DNA of 64,000 bases from the NCBI GenBank assembly GCA_028821125.1, contig JAPPHD010000191.1, positions 1 to 64,000 of the forward strand, written 5' to 3'. Under the pieces are notes generated by a model. That model ran no database searches and was not told where the DNA came from. It saw only the letters and a list, made by a program, of their open reading frames with translations. The stretch comes from Gammaproteobacteria bacterium (GTDB lineage: Bacteria > Pseudomonadota > Gammaproteobacteria > Pseudomonadales > Azotimanducaceae). The translations under genes and the position numbers were made by a program. Shown here in pieces: positions 1-8,296 of this stretch. How positions within the stretch are numbered: the stretch's first letter is position 1; every line of letters begins with the position of its first letter.

Positions 1-729
1 GAAATCTACAACTTCAAACCGGTGGATCTGATACAAGTTCACGCCGTTGATAGCATCCGTGCGATTGGCAAGAGGCTCCATTCGGCAAGCTTATGGCAAT
101 TCCGAAGAATGGGAAGCCAGTGATCAAACACACAACACTTGATGACGGATTTGTTCAGGTAGCGAAAGCGGTACGTCAGGCAGCGCAACCATTCACCAAT
201 ACCGCTCCCGCACCGGCAAACCGGACCCACGTTCGACCCCACGCCGCCGCAACTCAGACCAATCCCTCCCCCAGCGATCCACGATCCGGCAACCTCAGCG
301 TCCCGAAGGAGTTCACCGACCGCGAACGGGATGCGTTTCTGACGGGAGCTTTCGAGTATCTCGCGCGCTACTTCGAGAATTCACTCAAGGAACTTCAATC
401 CCGCAACGAACACGTTGAAACTGAATTCCGACAGATAGACGCCAACCGTTTCGAAGCCGCTGGCTATGTAGCAGGTCGAGAACAAGGTCGATGCGGAATC
501 TGGGTCTCTTCTAGCCAGCACATGGGGTGCCAAGGGAATCTTCTTCTCGCACGCCGGACTTGGCGATGGCAACAGCTACAATGAGTCCATGTCGGTAAGC
601 GACGATGGCTTCACCCTTCACCTCGAGCCGCTAGGTTTCTCAAACCTAAGCCACCAAGAAAACCGGGCACTCACCTTCGAAGGCGCCGCCGAATACTACT
701 GGGCGCTCTTCATCGATCGACTCAGGTAA
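1..729 (+). pseudogene. TIR-domain effector protein, 3' remnant with frameshifts
   Basis: C-terminal part of a Toll/interleukin-1 receptor domain protein, a family often used as NAD-degrading or signalling effectors in bacterial immunity. Around 63-110 one frame reads DWQEAPFGKLMAIPKNGKPV, the typical end of a TIR_2-type domain, but that frame has TGA and TAG at 48-53, while the sequence upstream is open in another frame. A second shift falls near 470-480. After it the downstream frame gives ENKVDAESGSLLAS, then NSYNESMSVSDDGF and TFEGAAEYYWALFIDRLR before a TAA at 727-729. These are the conserved tail blocks I associate with TIR proteins of this type. The gene is cut by the window start, so the catalytic Glu is not visible. 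Two frameshifts in one short stretch argue for a dead gene; sequencing error is the alternative. Confidence 0.6.
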
Positions 730-859
730 CGGACCTGCTCTCTATCAAGACTACGAAGGAAGCACGGAAGCTCGTAACCGTTCCGTCGTCCCGAGAGATT
801 GGCGCTAAAGCTCGCTGTTGCTGACGCACCAACTGCCGAGTTCGGCAAGCTGTTGCACG

Positions 860-1897
860 TCAATCGGACTTGTCCCGCCGTTTTAAGCCCCAGGTCGAAA
901 CGAATAGGCCGCTACGGAGCATCTCATCGTGCTCCCTTCGCAACGACGGACTCAGCCAGAGGACCAATCGATACATCCAGCTCATGACGATCCCGAGTCG
1001 ATGCTTCCAGCCAAGTGGATGTCGGTCGGGTGGATACTCGCGAGACTCGAATCCCTGCGGCAACGCGATGCCGGCCGGCTGGTCCACAACCGGGGTGAGA
1101 ACGTCACGGAGGCCGGCCAGTCGCCCGTCGAGTCGCGCAGGCATGGCTTCCAGACCGGGTGCTTCAAGGATGGCTGAGATGAGTTTCTTGCTGCCGCCGA
1201 CATACGTCACCTCCGCATCAATCTCCGTGGCAAGACACCAGCTCCGGTCTTCGGGCCAGGCCAGGTTTGCAGTCTGGTTTTCGAACCCATCCACGAAAGA
1301 CCGTTCGAGGTGATCGACGGGCGCGCGGAACAAGTGCCATCGCCGGCCGGGCGCTTCGATGGCAGGGGCGGCGCGTTGCGCCTGGGTCAGGTAGCCGAAG
1401 CCCTCCCAGATGCCGAACCAGCAAGGCACAGAATCCTCGGTCGCACGTGCGAGCACGCTTTGGAGCGTTCGCGCCAGATCAGGTTCGAGAGATCCTTCCC
1501 TTGGCCCCGTGATCCAGGCATCCCCGGGCCGCAGTACCGGGAGCAGTTCAGCTCCGGGCAGCTCATCGACAACCCAGTCGCCGTTTTGCAGGCGTCGATA
1601 CTGAGTGTTTCGACTTCGCGTGATCCGGCGCTTGGTGTAGAGAACATAACCGTAGACGACGGATACGTCCGACTCGGCGACTTCGGCCCAACGGACAGGA
1701 AGACCGCGTTCGTGCCCCGATTGCAGAACCGGGAGATTCTCCTCTGTGCATTCGCAACGCCAAGCCGGATGACGCACCGTCACGTAGGCGTCGAATCCTG
1801 ATGGGACGACGCCGGACACATGGCCCCATTCACCCTCACCGAGTGCCTTGGAAAGCCATTCGGCTTCGACTGCGCTGTTCGCCGCCTGGAAACTCAT
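860..1897 (-). CDS. conserved hypothetical protein, 345 aa
   Basis: I do not recognise a named domain. The protein is soluble, with no signal peptide or clear membrane segment. The central part contains WPEDRSWCLATEIDAEVTYV followed by GGSKKLI, a block resembling a widespread uncharacterised family in actinobacteria and proteobacteria. The N-terminal half has a WSKAL/GEWGHVSGVVPSGF-like start and a GYVLYTKRR segment. The last 60 residues (PPDRHPLGWKHRLGIVMSWMYRLVLWLSPSLRR) look unlike the rest and could be a fused tail or read-through into foreign sequence. It lies on the minus strand between the TIR remnant and the island edge, so it is probably accessory DNA. Codon use is in keeping with a real gene. 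Confidence 0.6.
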   Translation of the reverse strand: MSFQAANSAVEAEWLSKALGEGEWGHVSGVVPSGFDAYVTVRHPAWRCECTEENLPVLQSGHERGLPVRWAEVAESDVSVVYGYVLYTKRRITRSRNTQYRRLQNGDWVVDELPGAELLPVLRPGDAWITGPREGSLEPDLARTLQSVLARATEDSVPCWFGIWEGFGYLTQAQRAAPAIEAPGRRWHLFRAPVDHLERSFVDGFENQTANLAWPEDRSWCLATEIDAEVTYVGGSKKLISAILEAPGLEAMPARLDGRLAGLRDVLTPVVDQPAGIALPQGFESREYPPDRHPLGWKHRLGIVMSWMYRLVLWLSPSLRREHDEMLRSGLFVSTWGLKRRDKSD

Positions 1898-2139
1898 ATC
1901 AACGTCGATGTTGCGTCATTCGATTGCCGGGGCCAAGGAGATTTCTTCCGATTGCTAAGATCAGCCCGCTCAACGGTTAGGACTTTTCCGTCACGCGCCG
2001 ACGGAACGCTTACGGAAGCTCATGAAGGCCCCGGTTTTGTTTTTCAGTCAGCCTCGATACACAATTGTGATAACAAAGATGATAGCCAATATGAAGATTT
2101 GGGATAAATCGTTCTAAAACAATAAGTTATATAAAATAA

Positions 2140-2153
2140 TGGCGGAGAGGGTG
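2140..2153. repeat. attachment-site copy of the tRNA-Ser 3' end
   Basis: TGGCGGAGAGGGTG here is identical, and in the same orientation, to the last 14 bases of the tRNA-Ser(GGA) gene at 28230-28243. The repeat sits in an AT-rich 412-bp gene-free stretch (1898-2309), about 155 bp before a P4-type integrase start. P4-family integrases insert at tRNA 3' ends and leave exactly this kind of direct repeat. I read it as the distal att site of an island. Nothing else is evident in 1898-2309 beyond the AT-rich composition. Confidence 0.65.
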
Positions 2154-2309
2154 TCCGTCACCTTAAACTTTCAACTGCAACCCTGGGTGTTCTCAAAGTT
2201 ACATTAACATATTGATAAATAAAAGTTTATTGGTGCCATAAGCTATCTTGACCAATCACCAGTCCTCAGGCAAACTGAAGCCTTATCGGGTACGAATTGG
2301 GGTACGATT

Positions 2310-3458
2310 TTGGCAAAACTCACGGTACGTAGGATCGAGTCGGCGAAGGGGCCGGCGAAGTTGATGGACGAGCATGGATTATACCTCCGGGTTTCGCCAC
2401 GCGGCGCGAAGTCTTGGATCCAGAGGCTAAATATTCAAGGGCTGAGAACCGACAATTCTCTCGGCCACTATCCGTCGATGAGTTTGGCGGAGGCGCGCGC
2501 GGTAGCGTTCGAACGATGGAAGATTGCTAAAGCCGGAGGCGACCCGCGCCGGGAGGACGGCAAGACGGCGCTTGCGCCGACGTTCGCGGAGGCTGCCGAG
2601 GCGGTTATCACGATGCACCAACCGAACTGGCGCAGCCCCAAGTCCGGTCCGCAGTGGCGGGCTAGCTTAGAGACCTATGCCTACCCGAAGATCGGCAAGC
2701 TGCCCGTGTCGGAGATCACGCCAGCAAACGTCATGGCGGTGCTGCAACCCATCTGGAACGAGAAGCGGGAGACGGCGAGGCGAGTGAAGCAGCGCATCTC
2801 GGCGATCTGCCGGTGGGCTGTGGCACAGGGCCATAGGACGGACGACCCAGCAGGGATCATCATCGACGCGGCGCTACCGCGCAACGGCGTCGAGCGGCGG
2901 CATATGCCGGCACTTCCTTACGACAAGGTGGCGGAGTGCATAGAAAAGGTGAAGGCCAGCAGACGGGCAAGCGCGTCTTCGAAGCTTGCCTTGGAATTCC
3001 TGGTGCTGACGGCGGCGCGATCGTCGGAGGTGCGCAAAGCAACCTGGGAGGAAATCGACGTCGAGGGGGCGACATGGACTGTGCCCGCGGAGCGTATGAA
3101 AGCGAACCGTCAACACCGGGTACCGCTGTCTAAGCGAGCGCTAGAGATCCTGGCCGAAGCCACCGAATTGTCGGACGGCACCGATCTGGTCTTCCCTGGG
3201 ATGCGGCCTGGTCGTCCGCTAAGCGAGAACACCCACGCGAAAACGCTCCGGGAGTTGGGGTTCGATGCGGTGACGCACGGCTTCCGGTCGAGTTTCCGGG
3301 ATTATGCTGCGGAGCGCACGCACACCCCGCACGCCGTCATGGAGGCAGCGCTGGCGCACACGATCAAGAACAAGGCCGAGGCCGCGTACGCTCGTAGCGA
3401 TCTGTTTGAGAAGCGGCGTGCATTGATGGAGTCTTGGGCAGATTATCTCGCGGACTAG
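2310..3458 (+). CDS. P4-type tyrosine integrase
   Basis: Site-specific recombinase that would cut and join DNA at a tRNA-end att site. The N-terminal arm-binding domain (LTVRRIESAKG...LYLRVSPRGAKSWIQR) is the DUF4102 type found in island integrases. A core-binding domain follows at about 90-180, then the catalytic domain. Visible catalytic residues are R237 (TAARSSE), H323 and R326 (HGFRSSFRDYAAER), H350 (LAHTIKNKAEAAY) and the nucleophile Y360. Length (382 aa) is normal and the gene appears intact. It starts with TTG at 2310, the only start that keeps the conserved MAKLTVRRIE beginning. It points away from the att copy at 2140 into the island. Together with the repeat at 28230 it is the likely mobiliser. 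Confidence 0.9.
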   Translation: MAKLTVRRIESAKGPAKLMDEHGLYLRVSPRGAKSWIQRLNIQGLRTDNSLGHYPSMSLAEARAVAFERWKIAKAGGDPRREDGKTALAPTFAEAAEAVITMHQPNWRSPKSGPQWRASLETYAYPKIGKLPVSEITPANVMAVLQPIWNEKRETARRVKQRISAICRWAVAQGHRTDDPAGIIIDAALPRNGVERRHMPALPYDKVAECIEKVKASRRASASSKLALEFLVLTAARSSEVRKATWEEIDVEGATWTVPAERMKANRQHRVPLSKRALEILAEATELSDGTDLVFPGMRPGRPLSENTHAKTLRELGFDAVTHGFRSSFRDYAAERTHTPHAVMEAALAHTIKNKAEAAYARSDLFEKRRALMESWADYLAD

Positions 3459-3481
3459 TCGGAGTTCGACCTGGATCCAAG

Positions 3482-6400
3482 TCAAGGCTCCTTGTCTCTA
3501 CGCCGCCGGAGAACTTGGTTCGCATGGTATCGGAATGGAGCGTGTGAGTCGCTGGACAAGACGTGGCCTAGACATAGGGCGTCGTCGGGATCGGAAAGTA
3601 GATGGGCATCGCCGGCGTGCAGCATGGCGAGAAGCAGGCTCCACTGACGACCTCGAGCAGCGGAGGGGAACGCGTCGAGAAGATCGACGACGCGCGCCTC
3701 TCGATCATGGGCTTCCAACGCGTCGCTCGCAGCTTTGCGCACTTCGGGAACACCGTCGGTGCTGGCGGAGTTCACCAGAGCTGCGTGAACGGTCGGATGG
3801 GGAATCCACGCGGCAAGTTGGGCTGCTTTGAGCCGTTCAGGCGCGAGCCCGGCGAAGCAGCCAACAAGTTCCGTGGAGACGCGTTCGGGTTCGAGTTTTC
3901 GCAATTCCCTGCCGATGGCGTTCCTCACGCGCTCCTGCTCGGTGGCAGCAGCCATCTGCATCAGTAGGTGAACAGCTTCTGAAGGGGCGATGCGGACGAG
4001 CAGGCGGCAGAGTCGCGAAGTCGAACGGGGAAAGGATTGAAGGAACGGGTTGCAGGCGGCGATGGCGCCTCCCATGTCGAACTTCGCGAGCCCTTCGATC
4101 GCGAGTAGTCGGCGGTTGGGCGAGATGGACTCGACCTCGAAAGCTGCCCGGCGGACGTTCTCACGGATTTTGGAGTCGGGAAACTCGGCGGCGATGTCGA
4201 ACGGAGCATCGTAGAACGGCTGGGTGCGAGCGCAGCGGTCTGCCGCCACATGGACGGCGCGCAACTTGGTGCGGGGATCGGAGTAAAGGGCGCTGATCGC
4301 CTCGTTCTCGGTAGCTCCATCGGGTGGGGAACTGCCTGGATCGGTCAGCCAATCGGCGATGAAATGTCGCCCTTGTTCGCCGATTCGCACCAGCGAACGG
4401 AGAGCCACCGACGAATTGGAGGAAGACCGAAGCAATCGGTCGGCCAGACCCGCAAACGAGTCGGAGTTATCCCCCAGGGAGTCGAGTGCGATGCAGGCGA
4501 AACGCGCGGCAAGGCTGTCCGCATCCGCATTTCGCAGAACGGATAACACTGTCGACACGAATTCCCTGTCGTTGCTGAGGTTCGCGACGATCAGCGCGAC
4601 AAGCAGTTCGTCGTTCCGCGAGTCGGCGGCGCCAAGTATCTGGCGTGCATGGGCCGTGAGTTGCCTCGGAATCCTGGTGCTTCCCGGGCGGAGCTGTGGT
4701 AGGTCGAGCGGGATGCCGTTCGGGCCAATGAACTCGATGGCTTCAACCATGGCTGCATCAGCACCCTGCACGGTCAGCAGTCGAACGGCCTGCATTCGCT
4801 CGAGCCGATCTTCGGAGGATTCGTCGGCAACATTCCCGGGGCGCGTGGCTAGGCCGAAGAGGCGATCGCGAATACCTCGGTCGCCGGGATGGAGAGCCGC
4901 CCAGTTGAGACCGCTGTGGCGTATCCAGTAGTACTCGGAGTCCAGTTCGCGGCTGAGCAGCGTGACGGCGCCCTCGCCTCCGATGAACTTTAGAACCACA
5001 TGCGCGCTGTCGCGCATGGTGTCGCGGGTCCGACTGTTCGAATCGAGTCTGCCGCAGGCGAGCTTCACGATCAGACGCTCTAGTTCTCCCCCCGCTTCGT
5101 GTTCGAATAAAGGGAGTAACTGCGGATTGGAGACGCGCGAAAGGAAATCGAGGATACGGCCGGCCCACGCGACTTCGCCAGCAGGGCGTTCGTCAAGTCG
5201 CGTGCGCAACCGACCTTTCAGATCCCGGAGTATCGCGAGAAGCAATGGCTCATCGATCTCATGGGGACGTTCCCAGAAGAGGTCAACGATTGAATTGCTG
5301 TCACCAAACGCCTCGGCAAGGTCAAGAATCCGCCGACGGGTCAGCTTCGCGTCGGCACGCAGCAGGACGGGAAGCCACTGGTTGCGTGAAACGTAGCGGT
5401 CGACATCGGCGACGTCCGCAAGGTGGTCAAGAGCGGCATCGGGATCGAGAATGGCGAGGGCGGTCAGGCTTGACCCGGCGGCGAAGTCCTGGGGGCGCGA
5501 GAGGTTGCCGATCACGAAATCGAGCTGGTCGCGGTCGCGGAAACGGGCGATGCATTGGATCAGGCAGCGCGGCTTTTCGCGCGGTACTGTCTCCATGAGC
5601 ACATCACCGACGTCACGCCAGATGGCTGGTGCGTTGGCGTAGTCCATCGCGCAGAGCAGATAGGCCAACTCGGAAGGGAACTGTGGGTCCGTCGCTGAGG
5701 CGCGGATACGTTGCGACAGCCATGCGGGATCGAGGACCACGGCGGCACGCATGGCCGAGAACGAGGTCTCGTAGTCCCCATACCGATTGGGGTAGGCGTT
5801 GTCGTTAAGCGATGCGGTTCGGTGGCGGTGAAGACCCCAGACAAGATCGAGCAGATTGGGCATGGGTGCGGCGGCAAGAGCCACCAACGCGACATTCTGT
5901 TTGTCTCGGACGCTGGATCTCAGCAGGGATTCGAGTTGGGTATCGAGTTCCACGGCGGCCTGCCTAGCGAGTGCCGCAAAGCCCTGGGCGATGTGGCCGA
6001 CCCTAATGTCGTCTGTCGCATCCGCCACAATTTCGTCAAGTCGCTGGCGGAGGATCGGTATAGCCCGTTGTCCGAGCGTTGGAAGAAGCTCGCCATAGAT
6101 GGCCTCGCCATAGTTCCGTGCATGTTGTTCGAGTCGAACCACAATCGGCGAGAGGTCCTTGGCGCGTAGTGGGTCGGCGGTAAGTTGCCAGAGAACGTCC
6201 ATGGGGACGTAGCCCAGATAACTGTCGAAGAGAGTGCGGTCACCATCTTCGCCCACGAGGATGTCGGCCAGTTGGTCACTGGAGACCTCGCCCGACTCGA
6301 AGCGCTGTGCGAGCGACTTGGCCGTGGCCCAGTTGAGCAGGCGGTCGTGGGTGAAGCCAATCTCGCCGGTTGCACCCGTCGTCACCCAGCCGGAAGCGAC

Positions 6401-8014
6401 AAGGCGCTCTAGGGTGGGCTCTGACACACCGGCGTCGATTGACTTGGACCGCGGCAACGGGTGGGCTCGTGCCTGGCAGATCTTGTCGGCAAGGGCCAGG
6501 ATCGAGCCGTAATCAGTGGGCTGGGCGTTGATTGCAATGCGCTCCCAGAAGGCATCGAAGATTTGATACTCCGTGTGGGGCGCGTCGATAACCGCGGAAG
6601 GCCGGAGGCGCAGGAAGATGCCCGCGAGGATCGGGTTGCGCAACAGCACCCGAAGGTCTCCGGCCAAGTCGCCGGTGCTGTACCCTTCGCGACGTAGCAG
6701 TTCGTCGAGTTGGTTCGGGGTGAAGTTTCCCAAGTAGAGGACATCCACTGCCTCCGCGTCGGTCAGCAGAAGCGACCGAGCGATTTCGTCGTTAACCGCC
6801 ATCGCCAGGCGCATGTCGAGATGGGCCCAGTCTTGGCGGACGAGCTGCCGCGCCACGTCGATGTCGGAAACATCGTCAACGGCTATGGTGAATACAGGTT
6901 GGGGCGCCTCGTGATCGATCTTCCGAAGGGTGTTCGACAGCGCGACAAGAGACATGTCGGTGGTCTCGCCGAGCCCGTGCTGCCAATAGTCGCGGGCGGC
7001 CTGGAAGAGAACATCTTGGGCTGTGGAAGCAGACTGTATCAATGTGGCCGCCAGGCGCCGTCGCGATGCGCCGGTCAAGACGCTGGCGAGTTGCCAGGTT
7101 TTGCCCGAACCGCTCGCGCCCGAGACGAGAAGCACGCGCTTGGACTCGGGCCATGAAGGTTGCGGGCGGACGTCAAGACGCGAAACGTAACGGTCTGAAA
7201 GACGGCCCTGAACGAGCGAATGCATGGTCTCCGCGATTCGCGTTAGTTTGCGAAGACGATTCGGGCTCAGCTTGGCCTCGACAAGTAGCGTATCGATTGC
7301 CTCCGCGTCAAGGTGTAGTTCGCCTATTGCGAGTCTCTCGAGAAGCAGGCCGACAAGCTGGTGTCGGACGTCGGCGGCCAAAAGTCCGGGGGGCGCGATG
7401 CTGCTCAGGAGTCGATCCAGGGATGCAGCGGTTGCGTCAGCGGTGATTTCGAAAACCATGTCGAAGTGGGCGAGGAGGTGGAATGTGGCCGTAAGGTGAT
7501 CCAGTGCTGCAGCCGACTGTTCGTCTTTCGGTGCTCGGGGCCGTGTCGCTACGTCGATGTGGTCGAGGAATTCGCGGTGGGTGACGGCGAGGCCCCTACG
7601 GAAGACACGCGTCGTGTGGCTGTCCAGATCGTCCGGTGTGCGGGCGGTTCTTACCGCTCGCAGGAATGCCTTGAAAGTGTCGAGCCTTCCCTGTTTGCCG
7701 TCTGTGACGAAGCGGTAGGAGGCGTTCTGGGGGAGGGACGGCGGTACGGATCTGCGCAGGTTGCGAAGGGCTGGCAATAGGTCAGCGAGCGACCAGGTTC
7801 GGGCTTGGCGGGTCTTGTATTGTTCGACTAGGTACGTCTCGCGTGTTTCGCCAACGGCGTCGCCGCCGCCCGGTGGCTCGAGGACGAGTGTGGCATTTGT
7901 GAGGCGATGGCCGTTCAGCGCACCGGCGAGCCGCGCTTGGGCTAGCCAGTCTATGTGGTGGAGTATTTGATAGAGGAATCCGTTTATGGCGGCGGGTCCG
8001 CCCGGTTGAGTCAC
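3482..8014 (-). CDS. nuclease-STAND NTPase-HEAT repeat protein (Avs/NLR-like defence candidate)
   Basis: A 1510-residue multidomain protein. Residues 8-105 resemble the Cap4/DUF4297 dsDNA nuclease fold: INGFLYQILHHIDWL, then VLEPPGGGD and YLVEQYKTR, which supply acidic residues and a Q-x-K. A P-loop, VSGASGSGKTW, lies at about 298-307 and a Walker B, FTIAVDD, at about 375-381, followed by a helical and winged-helix-like region typical of STAND/NACHT ATPases. From about 600 to the end there are short paired helices consistent with HEAT-type repeats. This nuclease-NTPase-repeat order is that of Avs/bacterial NLR phage sensors; function is inferred. The track starts at 8056, but a GTG at 8014 preceded by AAGGAGAG is the better start. 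The gene converges with the integrase 23 bp away. Confidence 0.75.
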   Translation of the reverse strand: MTQPGGPAAINGFLYQILHHIDWLAQARLAGALNGHRLTNATLVLEPPGGGDAVGETRETYLVEQYKTRQARTWSLADLLPALRNLRRSVPPSLPQNASYRFVTDGKQGRLDTFKAFLRAVRTARTPDDLDSHTTRVFRRGLAVTHREFLDHIDVATRPRAPKDEQSAAALDHLTATFHLLAHFDMVFEITADATAASLDRLLSSIAPPGLLAADVRHQLVGLLLERLAIGELHLDAEAIDTLLVEAKLSPNRLRKLTRIAETMHSLVQGRLSDRYVSRLDVRPQPSWPESKRVLLVSGASGSGKTWQLASVLTGASRRRLAATLIQSASTAQDVLFQAARDYWQHGLGETTDMSLVALSNTLRKIDHEAPQPVFTIAVDDVSDIDVARQLVRQDWAHLDMRLAMAVNDEIARSLLLTDAEAVDVLYLGNFTPNQLDELLRREGYSTGDLAGDLRVLLRNPILAGIFLRLRPSAVIDAPHTEYQIFDAFWERIAINAQPTDYGSILALADKICQARAHPLPRSKSIDAGVSEPTLERLVASGWVTTGATGEIGFTHDRLLNWATAKSLAQRFESGEVSSDQLADILVGEDGDRTLFDSYLGYVPMDVLWQLTADPLRAKDLSPIVVRLEQHARNYGEAIYGELLPTLGQRAIPILRQRLDEIVADATDDIRVGHIAQGFAALARQAAVELDTQLESLLRSSVRDKQNVALVALAAAPMPNLLDLVWGLHRHRTASLNDNAYPNRYGDYETSFSAMRAAVVLDPAWLSQRIRASATDPQFPSELAYLLCAMDYANAPAIWRDVGDVLMETVPREKPRCLIQCIARFRDRDQLDFVIGNLSRPQDFAAGSSLTALAILDPDAALDHLADVADVDRYVSRNQWLPVLLRADAKLTRRRILDLAEAFGDSNSIVDLFWERPHEIDEPLLLAILRDLKGRLRTRLDERPAGEVAWAGRILDFLSRVSNPQLLPLFEHEAGGELERLIVKLACGRLDSNSRTRDTMRDSAHVVLKFIGGEGAVTLLSRELDSEYYWIRHSGLNWAALHPGDRGIRDRLFGLATRPGNVADESSEDRLERMQAVRLLTVQGADAAMVEAIEFIGPNGIPLDLPQLRPGSTRIPRQLTAHARQILGAADSRNDELLVALIVANLSNDREFVSTVLSVLRNADADSLAARFACIALDSLGDNSDSFAGLADRLLRSSSNSSVALRSLVRIGEQGRHFIADWLTDPGSSPPDGATENEAISALYSDPRTKLRAVHVAADRCARTQPFYDAPFDIAAEFPDSKIRENVRRAAFEVESISPNRRLLAIEGLAKFDMGGAIAACNPFLQSFPRSTSRLCRLLVRIAPSEAVHLLMQMAAATEQERVRNAIGRELRKLEPERVSTELVGCFAGLAPERLKAAQLAAWIPHPTVHAALVNSASTDGVPEVRKAASDALEAHDREARVVDLLDAFPSAARGRQWSLLLAMLHAGDAHLLSDPDDALCLGHVLSSDSHAPFRYHANQVLRRRRDKEP

Positions 8015-8296
8015 GTTGACTCTCCTTGCTGAACGTACAGAGACGAGATAATCCACGGTCGAGGCGCAGCGTCACCCAAGACTGGATTGGTCATTGCCGA
8101 TCGGGTGTGGATTGCCAGCGGGCCGAGGCGATAGAGTGACAAGATAGCAAATGCTGCGAGCGGTGAAGGCTACGGTTTGCTTTTTCCACACGGCTCAACT
8201 TGACTACGCGGTCGTGATTCGCGGGCGAATTCGGTGTTCCAGCGTGACAGATTATTTCGATTTGTCAGCACAAGTGCAGGAGGGCAGGCAAGGGTT

